Assembly: GCA_028291305.1 (NCBI GenBank)
Contig: JAQGII010000051.1
Span: 1 to 9,288, forward strand
Origin: Caulobacteraceae bacterium
GTDB lineage: Bacteria > Pseudomonadota > Alphaproteobacteria > Caulobacterales > Caulobacteraceae
DNA length: 9,288 bases
Reading direction: 5' to 3'
Shown: positions 1 through 4,749 of the stretch, piece by piece
Position numbering within the stretch: position 1 is the first letter of the stretch
Layout: each line of letters begins with the position of its first letter
The notes under the pieces: generated by a model
What the model was told of the DNA's origin: nothing
The model's input: the letters and a program-made list of their open reading frames with translations, nothing else
Database searches by the model: none
Program-made: the position numbers and the translations under genes

Positions 1-1
1 G

Positions 2-262
2 AAGGTGCTGGCTCCGCTTACGGGTCCCATCGAACTGATCGCCGGCGCCCTGATCGTGCTGGGCCTATTCACCCGCGTCGCGGCCTTCATCGCCGCCGGC
101 GAAATGGCCTTCGCCTACTTCCTCGCCCACGCGGCCAGGGGCCCCTTCCCCGTCAACAACGGCGGCGACGCGGCGATCCTCTACTGCTTCATCTTCTTCT
201 ACCTGGTGTTCTCCGGCCCCGGCCCCTACAGCCTGGACGCGATGATGCGTAAGAAGGCCTAG
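2..262 (+). CDS. DoxX-family membrane protein, 3' part only
   Basis: This is the C-terminal part of a small integral membrane protein of the DoxX family. The reading frame is open to the left edge, so the true start lies outside the window; the GTG at position 5 is an internal Val, not a start. About 86 residues are visible. They show the family pattern: a hydrophobic helix beginning ELIAGALIVLGLFTR, a second one around MAFAYFLAHA, the loop FPVNNGGDAAILYCF, and a last helix ending in the SGPGPYSLDA signature before a short basic tail. DoxX proteins have four helices, and roughly the first one or two are missing here. The family is loosely linked to redox or stress functions at the inner membrane; no specific role can be read from this fragment. 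A strong terminator follows directly, so this is the last gene of its transcript. Confidence 0.85.
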   Translation, partial: KVLAPLTGPIELIAGALIVLGLFTRVAAFIAAGEMAFAYFLAHAARGPFPVNNGGDAAILYCFIFFYLVFSGPGPYSLDAMMRKKA

Positions 263-283
263 GCCTTTCCTTTCGTGAGTTTT

Positions 284-316
284 GGGCCCGGACGGTTCGC
301 CGTCCGGGCCCTTTTT
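284..316 (+). terminator. Intrinsic terminator of the DoxX gene
   Basis: A perfect 12-bp stem (284-295 with 300-311, GGGCCCGGACGG and its complement) closes a TTCG tetraloop at 296-299 and is followed at once by five T at 312-316. It starts 21 bases after the DoxX stop codon. On the opposite strand the hairpin is followed by A residues rather than T, so it is oriented for plus-strand transcription although a minus-strand gene converges on it. Confidence 0.93.
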
Positions 317-335
317 CGTTGCCCTGTTTCGTTGG

Positions 336-1127
336 CTAGCGCCCGGCGGTCGCGGTCAGCTTGATCTCATAGAGATCGGGCCACAGCTTGCCGGTGACGA
401 ACAGGCGGTCGTGCGCCGCGTCGTAGGCGATGCCGTTCAGCACATCGATGGGCTTGCCGCCCTTGGACCCTTCGACGATGGCCATGTCGGTCAGGTCGAT
501 CCAGCCCAGCACATGCCCGCTCTTGGGATCGATGCGGGCGATCCGGTTGGCCTGCCAGATGTTGGCGTAGATCTGTCCCTTCACCCACTCCAGCTCGTTG
601 AGGTTGGGCACCGGCTTGCCGCCGTCGGTGACGGTCAGGCGGCCGGTTTCCTTCAGCGTCCGCGGGTCCAGGAAACGGAGGTCGGGAGTGCCGTCGCTCA
701 TGATCAGGCGATGGTCGTCGCGGGTCAGGGCCCAGCCCTCGCCGCGATAGCGGAAGCTGGAGCGCGGCGCGAAGGTCTTCAGGTCGTAGACGAAGCCGAT
801 CTGCGACTGCCAGGTCAGCTCCACCAGCCTGCCGGCCCAGGCGACGATGCCCTCGCCGAAATACTGGGCGTCGAGCGGCCGCTGCTGCACCACCTCGCCG
901 GTCTCCAGCTTCACCTTGCGGATCGAGGAGCGGCCCTCCAGGCCCGTGCTCTCGTAGAGGAAGCCGTCCAGGTAGAAGAGGCCTTCGGTGAAGGCGTCCG
1001 GATCGTGCGGGTAGATGTGGACGATCTTGTAGCCGTAGACGGGGGTCGCGGCATGGGCGGCGCCTCCCCAGATCAGGGCGCCGCCGAGCGCGCCCAGGAT
1101 CAGCGTCCGCCACAGACCCTTGCGCAT
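336..1127 (-). CDS. Glutaminyl-peptide cyclotransferase, exported
   Basis: This enzyme cyclises N-terminal glutamine of peptides and proteins to pyroglutamate, releasing ammonia. The protein matches the plant/bacterial-type glutamine cyclotransferase family, a five-bladed beta-propeller. Visible family motifs are FTEGL (residues 46-50), LYESTGLEGRSSIRKV soon after, LNELEWV (176-182) followed by IYANIW, LNGIAYD (230-236) and FVTGKLWPDLYEI (243-255). The start chosen is ATG at 1127, giving 263 residues, because it is followed directly by a typical signal peptide (MRKGLWRT, a hydrophobic core, AAHA before ATPVYGYK). A GGAG lies about 11 bases upstream. A GTG at 1178 would add 17 residues before the signal peptide and is less likely. 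The enzyme should therefore act in the periplasm. It lies 103 bases downstream of another exported protein gene on the same strand and may share its transcript; no terminator is seen between them. Confidence 0.9.
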   Translation of the reverse strand: MRKGLWRTLILGALGGALIWGGAAHAATPVYGYKIVHIYPHDPDAFTEGLFYLDGFLYESTGLEGRSSIRKVKLETGEVVQQRPLDAQYFGEGIVAWAGRLVELTWQSQIGFVYDLKTFAPRSSFRYRGEGWALTRDDHRLIMSDGTPDLRFLDPRTLKETGRLTVTDGGKPVPNLNELEWVKGQIYANIWQANRIARIDPKSGHVLGWIDLTDMAIVEGSKGGKPIDVLNGIAYDAAHDRLFVTGKLWPDLYEIKLTATAGR

Positions 1128-1230
1128 GGCTTGCCCGTCTCCGCCGCCGGCCCCGACGGCCGCGCTTCTGGATGGCACAGCCGCGCGCGCGCCTCAACGG
1201 CAGACGGCGGCGGACGGGCGGGAGCTGGAC

Positions 1231-2004
1231 CTATTTGGCGGTCTTGGCCTCGGCGACCGGCGCCGGGTTGCTGAAGGCCGAGGCCGCCCAGGCCTGATCG
1301 AATTCGGAGGGCCGCCCGGCGGCCTTCTGCTCGGCCTCGAAGGCGAACAGGTTGGCCGGATCGACCTCGCAGACGTATTCCATCACTTCGTTGGCTTCCT
1401 GGCCCACGGCGCGTTTGTAGCGGTAGCGGACCTTATGCGGTTCGACGAAGTTGACCGGGTCGTCCTGGGTCAGTTCGTCGATCAGATACTCGCCCTCCAT
1501 GAAGAGCTTCTCGGTGATGTGCGCCTTGTCCGAGACGTTATGGTTGCGCCCGTTGAAGCCGATGGTGTCGACCAGCAGGGTGTTGCCTTGCCAGTGGCCG
1601 ATGGAATGGCCGTTCCAGCCGGGGATGAAGCTGTCGGGATGGGTCTTCTCGTCCAGGTAGATGGTGCGCGGGGTGTTGGACACCTCCGATAGGATGGTGA
1701 TCCGGCCCCTGGTCTGCAGGAATTCGATGCCGAACGGCGGCTGCATCAGGCCGGGCATGCCGGCGGGCCAGCATTTGGTGTGGGCCTCGCCGATCAGACG
1801 GTGGTTGGCGGCGGCGATCTTCTGGTCCTCGGCGTTGCGGGCGCGCGCCTCGGGCGTGAATTTCGGCTGCGGCTGGCGGACCTGGCCCTCCGGCTGGCTC
1901 AGGGCCCACATGCCGGTGATGTCGGGCTCGGCGTGGGCGGCGGCGGCGGCGGCCAGCAGCGGGACGGCCAGGATGGCCGGCAGGATGGAGAAGCGCGAAC
2001 GCAT
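1231..2004 (-). CDS. Uncharacterised exported protein (GHSIG-W-TLLVDTIGF family)
   Basis: Function is unknown. The 257-residue product starts with a clear signal peptide (MRSRFSILPA, then Leu/Ala-rich, cleavage likely after AHA at residue 25). The mature part begins with DITGMWAL, reminiscent of the G-x-W start of small lipocalin-like barrels. It continues with FGIEFLQTRGRITILSE (91-107), RTIYLD..THP (113-123), PGWNGHSIGHWQGNTLLVDT (128-147) and a later YLIDELTQDDPV segment. I recognise this motif set as a widespread uncharacterised family, often found near DUF6152 genes in proteobacteria; here a DUF6152 gene diverges from it. Two cysteines, Cys78 and Cys212, could form a disulfide. The Ala/Lys-rich C-terminus is probably disordered. 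The ATG at 2004 has a good Shine-Dalgarno (GAGGGT on the minus strand, at 2013-2018, spacing 8). Confidence 0.85.
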   Translation of the reverse strand: MRSRFSILPAILAVPLLAAAAAAHAEPDITGMWALSQPEGQVRQPQPKFTPEARARNAEDQKIAAANHRLIGEAHTKCWPAGMPGLMQPPFGIEFLQTRGRITILSEVSNTPRTIYLDEKTHPDSFIPGWNGHSIGHWQGNTLLVDTIGFNGRNHNVSDKAHITEKLFMEGEYLIDELTQDDPVNFVEPHKVRYRYKRAVGQEANEVMEYVCEVDPANLFAFEAEQKAAGRPSEFDQAWAASAFSNPAPVAEAKTAK

Positions 2005-2201
2005 CTTTGGTGACCCTCGATAGACTAGGCCAACAGCGCGCGGGCGCCCGCGACACCGCTGTGAAGCAGTATTAGTGCGCGCCGTCTGCTCTCCTCATTA
2101 TAAAATTAAGTTTGAAAGTGAGCTGCGGTGATTTGCCCACCGCAGGTGCAGTAACCGCCTACTATGCTTCATCGACTGCGCAGTCTGGGGAGCGAACGGT
2201 C
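2005..2201. promoter_or_regulatory. Divergent promoter region with dyad
   Basis: This spacer separates two divergent genes for exported proteins. Its centre (about 2091-2118) is strikingly AT-rich for this genome. On the minus strand it holds a perfect TATAAT (2097-2102) that could be the -10 box of the 1231-2004 gene, though I find no convincing -35 at the right distance. A perfect 8-bp inverted repeat, CTGCGGTG at 2123-2130 and CACCGCAG at 2138-2145 with a 7-base spacer, lies beside it and could be an operator for either direction. A 14-bp GC palindrome sits at 2039-2052 in the presumed minus-strand leader. The promoter call is inference from composition and motifs. Confidence 0.45.
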
Positions 2202-2627
2202 ATGACTGAAGCTTGCATGCGGCGAACGCTGGACACCCGCGCGATGGCCGGCCGCGCCGCTGCGCCCCTGGTCTTCGTCCTGGCGCTCGCCGCCGGGTCC
2301 GCCCCCGCCTTCGCCCACCATTCCGGCGCCATGTTCGACCAGGCCAAGGTGGTGACGCTGACCGGCGCGGTGAAGGAGTTCAAGTGGGTCAACCCGCACG
2401 CCTCCATCGAGTTGGTGACGATGGCCCCCGCAGGCGGCCAGGTGGTATGGAGCATCGAGTGCTCGACCCCCAACATCCTGGTGCGCCACGGCTGGAGCAT
2501 CCACTCCCTGAAGCCCGGCGACATGGTCTCCCTGACGGCCCACCCGATGCGCGACGGCGGCCAGGCCGGCCTGGTGATGGCCGTGACCACCTCGTCCGGC
2601 GCGGTGCTCAAGGATCACGACTACTGA
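2202..2627 (+). CDS. DUF6152-family exported protein
   Basis: Function is unknown; the protein belongs to the DUF6152 family of small exported proteins. The ATG at 2202 is chosen because GGGGAG (2187-2192) stands 9 bases upstream. An upstream in-frame start at 2112 would run through the promoter dyad, and ATG 2217 is a possible shorter alternative. The 141-residue product has a signal peptide ending SAPAFA, after which the mature protein begins HHSGAMFDQ. Family motifs follow: VKEFKWVNPHASIEL (57-71), VVWSIECSTP (81-90), RHGWSIHSLKPGD (95-107) and HPMRDGGQAGLVMAVT (114-129), then a short tail. The fold is probably a small beta barrel. Histidines are numerous (39, 40, 66, 96, 101, 114, 139), and a mature N-terminal His is a feature of several periplasmic copper proteins, but no metal role has been shown here. 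It diverges from the partner gene at 1231-2004. Confidence 0.88.
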   Translation: MTEACMRRTLDTRAMAGRAAAPLVFVLALAAGSAPAFAHHSGAMFDQAKVVTLTGAVKEFKWVNPHASIELVTMAPAGGQVVWSIECSTPNILVRHGWSIHSLKPGDMVSLTAHPMRDGGQAGLVMAVTTSSGAVLKDHDY

Positions 2628-2690
2628 CCTGGGATCGGTGCTCGGCCAGGACCTGGATCCCGCTTCGACGACCCGTAGGAAACACGCCGA

Positions 2691-2707
2691 TCCCTGCTAA
2701 TCAGGGA
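2691..2707 (+). promoter_or_regulatory. Hairpin covering the acetyltransferase ribosome binding site
   Basis: TCCCTG (2691-2696) and CAGGGA (2702-2707) form a perfect 6-bp stem with the loop CTAAT. The right arm contains the whole Shine-Dalgarno AGGGA (2703-2707), which stands 5 bases before the ATG at 2713. In RNA this would hide the ribosome binding site. The structure is seen directly; any regulatory effect is inference. Confidence 0.45.
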
Positions 2708-2712
2708 CGGCC

Positions 2713-3264
2713 ATGTCCGACCTGATCCTCACGCGCCGGCTGCTGCTGCGCCCCCTGACCCTCGACGACGCCGCCCCCACCGCACGGCTGATGTCGCCGG
2801 GCATCGCCCGTTGGACCGGCTCCTGGCAGGGCGAGACGAGCGCCCGGGAGGTGGCCGAGCGCATCCAACAGACCCTGGAGCTGGCCCGCCGCGGCCAGGC
2901 CTTCAACCGGGCCATCGAGCGGCGCGGGGACGGCGCCCTGATCGGCTGGATCGGCGGGCGCAGGAGCGAGGCCGAGCCCCGCCGCGCCGCAATCGGCTAT
3001 TGGATCGGCGAGGCCTTCTTCGGCCGCGGCTACACCCGCGAGGCGGCCGCAGCCCTGCTGCCCCGGCTGTGGGACGCGCTGGACGTCGACGTCGTCGAAG
3101 GCGTCGCCCAGCTGCCCAACGCCGCCTCCATCGCCGTGCTCAGGGGGCTGGGCATGCGTCACGTCGGCCAGAGGATGGAGTTCGCCAAGGCGCGCGGCGC
3201 CGCCGACCTGTGCGAGGCCTTCGAGATCGAGCGGCCCGATCCTCCGGCGGAGATCGGCGGCTAG
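2713..3264 (+). CDS. GNAT-family N-acetyltransferase (RimJ/RimL-like)
   Basis: A 183-residue acetyl-CoA-dependent acetyltransferase of the GNAT superfamily, closest in layout to the Acetyltransf_3 (RimJ/RimL-like) group, which modifies protein N-termini or small amines. The sequence opens with the typical LTRRLLLRPLTLDDA strand (6-20). The acetyl-CoA pyrophosphate-binding motif A is GYWIGEAFFGRGYTREA (95-111), with the R-G-x-T loop. The late motif NAASIAVLRGLGM (136-148) and the following strand around MEFAK complete the fold. The ATG at 2713 is supported by AGGGA 5 bases upstream. The substrate cannot be told from sequence. The gene follows the DUF6152 gene after an 85-base gap with no intrinsic terminator, so partial co-transcription is possible. 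Its ribosome binding site lies in a small hairpin. Confidence 0.9.
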   Translation: MSDLILTRRLLLRPLTLDDAAPTARLMSPGIARWTGSWQGETSAREVAERIQQTLELARRGQAFNRAIERRGDGALIGWIGGRRSEAEPRRAAIGYWIGEAFFGRGYTREAAAALLPRLWDALDVDVVEGVAQLPNAASIAVLRGLGMRHVGQRMEFAKARGAADLCEAFEIERPDPPAEIGG

Positions 3265-3292
3265 CCGCCCTCCCTGCCCGTTCATTGCCGAC

Positions 3293-3310
3293 GCGCCACA
3301 GGTGTGGCGC
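3293..3310. repeat. 18-bp perfect inverted repeat downstream of the acetyltransferase gene
   Basis: GCGCCACA and TGTGGCGC (8-bp arms) flank a 2-base centre GG, beginning 29 bases after the acetyltransferase stop. No T run follows on either strand, so it is not a classical terminator. It could be an operator for the downstream small gene, or a hairpin that protects an mRNA 3' end. Confidence 0.5.
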
Positions 3311-3345
3311 AAAGATCACGGAATAAGGTGTTGGTAGGCTTTGGC

Positions 3346-3373
3346 CGCTACGGTCCTTGCAGGAACCGTGGCG
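3346..3373 (+). other. Near-perfect RNA hairpin in the leader of the small membrane peptide gene
   Basis: CGCTACGGT (3346-3354) pairs with ACCGTGGCG (3365-3373) using one T-G wobble. The pairing continues inward as CCT (3355-3357) with AGG (3361-3363), with A3364 bulged and TGC (3358-3360) as loop. That gives 12 pairs in 28 bases. It lies 60 to 87 bases before the small gene at 3433. No T tract follows. It may be part of a structured leader or small RNA; that part is inference. Confidence 0.4.
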
Positions 3374-3432
3374 AAGCTTATCTGCAGGTCCGCAATCGAA
3401 AGCCGGCGCAAATGGGTGCGCCCGGGAACGGC

Positions 3433-3528
3433 ATGGAACACATGAACAGCCTGGTAATCATCGCCGGTCTCAGCGGCCTCGGCGTTTTCTGCGCGATGGC
3501 CCTGAAGGGCCTGCTCACCAGCCGCTAG
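3433..3528 (+). CDS. Possible 31-residue single-pass membrane peptide
   Basis: A very small open frame encodes 31 residues from ATG 3433 (MEHMNSLVIIAG...), or 28 from ATG 3442. Almost the whole peptide is one hydrophobic helix (NSLVIIAGLSGLGVFCAMAL), ending in the basic KGLLTSR. This is the layout of a small inner-membrane protein, but I recognise no family. GGGAA at 3424-3428 stands 4 bases before ATG 3433. The frame is open further upstream to a GTG at 3304, but that part is not hydrophobic, has poor coding character and begins inside the 3293-3310 palindrome, so I leave it out. The gene is preceded by two dyads and followed by a 12-bp palindrome (3521-3532) over its stop codon. Being so short, it may be a chance frame. 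Confidence 0.4.
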   Translation: MEHMNSLVIIAGLSGLGVFCAMALKGLLTSR

Positions 3529-3550
3529 CGGCCGGCGTCGCCGCCGGGCG

Positions 3551-3802
3551 TCAGCCCCAGGCGATATCCACGCGCCGGCACAGGGCGCTCCACCCCGGAC
3601 TATGGCCCTTGACCTCCACCACCGACAGGTCGTGGATGGCATCGCCATGCTCGATGGTGAACAGCTCGCCCCGTCCCGGGGCCGGGCCGCCGGTCGACCA
3701 CAGGGTCACTTCGCCGTGGTCGGCGAGACGGGAATCGAGGATTTCAAAGCCGCCAGCCGCGAACCTGCGGGGCCACGACCGCTTTTCCGGGGAAATCTGC
3801 AT
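3551..3802 (-). CDS. Hypothetical protein
   Basis: I do not recognise this gene. The likely product is 83 residues starting MQISPEKRSWPRRF, followed by GGFEILDSRLADHGEVTLWS, a Gly/Pro-rich linker, ELFTIEHGDAIHDLSVVEV and a C-terminal WSALCRRVDIAWG. The frame has the strong G/C third-position bias of its neighbours, which argues that it is real. There is no signal peptide or membrane helix, so a small soluble cytoplasmic protein is likely. The start is uncertain. ATG 3802 has GGA 4 bases upstream on the minus strand. ATG 3880 would add 26 residues but has no ribosome binding site, and its added stretch includes rarer codons. It lies downstream of the infA terminator, so it needs its own promoter or readthrough. 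It converges on the small gene ending at 3528. Confidence 0.55.
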   Translation of the reverse strand: MQISPEKRSWPRRFAAGGFEILDSRLADHGEVTLWSTGGPAPGRGELFTIEHGDAIHDLSVVEVKGHSPGWSALCRRVDIAWG

Positions 3803-3895
3803 GACTTCCAAACCGCCGGGTAGCGTCAAGGTTCCCTCCGCGCGCGAAAAAAATCCCACGCGCGGCGACGGCGGCGGCATCGGAAGGCCATAAAG

Positions 3896-3926
3896 AAAAA
3901 GGGGCCCCTCCTTGCGGAAGGGGCCC
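3896..3926 (-). terminator. Intrinsic terminator of the csp-infA transcript
   Basis: On the minus strand GGGCCCCTTCC, loop GCAA (a GNRA tetraloop) and GGAGGGGCCC form a strong stem (3916-3926 with 3902-3911, one bulged base). It is followed by one C and then five T (3896-3900 read on the minus strand). It lies directly after the infA stop codon at 3933. Confidence 0.92.
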
Positions 3927-3932
3927 GCTTGA

Positions 3933-4208
3933 TCAGCGCCGGCGGAACTGCGGCCGCTGACCGCCGGGCCGCGGAGCGGCGCCTTCGGTCTTGTGCCGGA
4001 AGGTGATCCGACCCTTGGACAGGTCGTAAGGCGTCATCTCGACGGTGACGCGGTCTCCCACCAGGGTCTTGATCTTGTTCCGCCGCATCTTCCCCGCCGT
4101 GTAGGCGAGGACCATGTGCTCATTGTCCAGCTTCACCCGATAACGTCCTTCGGGCAGAAGCTCGGTCACGGTTCCCTCGAATTCCAGGAACTCTTCTTTA
4201 TCGGCCAT
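3933..4208 (-). CDS. infA: Translation initiation factor IF-1 with basic C-terminal tail
   Basis: IF-1 is a single OB-fold protein that binds the A site of the 30S subunit and works with IF-2 and IF-3 in start-site selection. The core matches the family throughout: [20 protein letters not shown] (6-25), [14 protein letters not shown] (33-46), [18 protein letters not shown] (51-68) and FRHK (70-73). Bacterial IF-1 normally ends near residue 72; this one carries a further 18 residues ([18 protein letters not shown]), rich in Arg, Pro and Gly. The ATG at 4208 gives the standard N-terminus, but the 13-base gap from the cold-shock gene contains no Shine-Dalgarno, so translation may depend on ribosomes finishing the upstream gene. 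A terminator follows. It appears to be co-transcribed with the cold-shock gene. Confidence 0.96.
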   Translation of the reverse strand: MADKEEFLEFEGTVTELLPEGRYRVKLDNEHMVLAYTAGKMRRNKIKTLVGDRVTVEMTPYDLSKGRITFRHKTEGAAPRPGGQRPQFRRR

Positions 4209-4221
4209 CTGTGCTGCGTAC

Positions 4222-4431
4222 TTAGATCGCGCGAAGATCGCCAGCGGCGAATTTGCCGCTCTTGCGATCTTTCTCGAGCTCGTAGCTGAGCTTCTGGCCC
4301 TCGTTCACCGAGCCGAGGCCCGAACGTTCGACTGCGGAGATGTGGACGAAAACGTCCGCGCCGCCGTCATCGGGCTGGATGAAGCCATAGCCCTTGGTGG
4401 TGTTGAACCACTTCACAGTCCCTGTCGCCAT
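4222..4431 (-). CDS. Cold-shock domain protein (CspA family)
   Basis: A 69-residue single OB-fold protein that binds single-stranded RNA and DNA and acts as an RNA chaperone. It has the canonical [10 protein letters not shown] start, RNP1 as KGYGFI (13-18) and RNP2 as VFVHIS (27-32). It continues with [16 protein letters not shown] and ends [18 protein letters not shown] 4431 is chosen over upstream alternatives because it gives the family N-terminus and has GAGGT 7 bases upstream on the minus strand. The leader contains a hairpin (4460-4483) ending 28 bases before the start codon. infA follows 13 bases downstream, which suggests one transcript. Whether the gene is cold-induced or constitutive cannot be told from sequence. 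Confidence 0.96.
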   Translation of the reverse strand: MATGTVKWFNTTKGYGFIQPDDGGADVFVHISAVERSGLGSVNEGQKLSYELEKDRKSGKFAAGDLRAI

Positions 4432-4749
4432 GTGGCGTACCTCATAAATAGAAGAGTTCACGCAGGCGCCGGTTTACCTGCGTATCAAATGTCGAGGGGG
4501 ATCGGGGCAGTCCGGACTCAACCGAAATCGAGCAAAGAAGAGCGGCCGAACCGGACGATATTCGATATCGGGAATATGAACGGATCGGCCGCAAAAGCAA
4601 CCGTTGACGGCGCATCGGCGGCCTGGCCGATGGGCCGGGAGCCCCTGCGAAATCTGCCCCGGCGCCATGCGATGCTCCCAAAGCGGCGCGGGGCCGTTAT
4701 GGTGACGCGGCTTGGTCCCGTTCCAATCCCAGTCCAATCGCAAGGCAGG
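4432..4749. promoter_or_regulatory. Divergent spacer between csp and the CLC gene, with several dyads
   Basis: This 318-base stretch holds no convincing gene; a plus-strand open frame that extends the CLC gene back to 4342 covers it and runs antisense to csp. Structures seen include a hairpin ACGCAGG/CCTGCGT (4460-4466 and 4477-4483) in the csp leader. There is also an AT-rich block with CGATAT-TCG-ATATCG (4556-4570), overlapped by ATATTC/GAATAT (4558-4563 and 4572-4577). A third dyad is CATCGGC/GCCGATG (4613-4619 and 4626-4632). TTGACGG at 4604-4610 resembles the caulobacterial housekeeping -35 box but has no matching -10. Promoters for both genes must lie here; their exact positions are not clear. 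Confidence 0.5.
4460..4483 (-). other. Hairpin in the leader of the cold-shock gene
   Basis: Read on the minus strand, ACGCAGG (4483-4477) and CCTGCGT (4466-4460) are perfect 7-bp arms around a 10-base loop. The hairpin ends 28 bases before the csp start codon and is followed by an A/T-rich stretch and the Shine-Dalgarno GAGGT. Structured leaders are known to control cspA-type genes by temperature; a similar role here is inference. Confidence 0.45.

Noticed and set aside
282..1274. Long plus-strand open frame opposite the cyclotransferase gene
   Set aside because: It overlaps the terminator of the DoxX gene and is antisense to a gene with clear family motifs. Such long antisense frames are common in GC-rich coding DNA.
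2039..2052. 14-bp perfect palindrome CGCGGGCGCCCGCG
   Set aside because: Pure G/C palindromes of this size are frequent by chance in such a genome; it is noted only as part of the divergent spacer.
3838..3865. Inverted repeat CCGCGCG/CGCGCGG around a run of seven A
   Set aside because: The T run on the minus strand lies in the loop rather than after the stem, so it is not a terminator; CG-alternating arms are easily formed by chance here.
4604..4610. TTGACGG, matching the caulobacterial housekeeping -35 box
   Set aside because: No GCTA-type or TATAAT-type -10 element lies at an acceptable distance downstream, so I do not call a promoter from it.
4342..4749. N-terminal extension of the CLC frame by 136 residues
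   Set aside because: It is antisense to the start of the csp gene, crosses several dyads, has poor coding character, and the CLC family does not need it.
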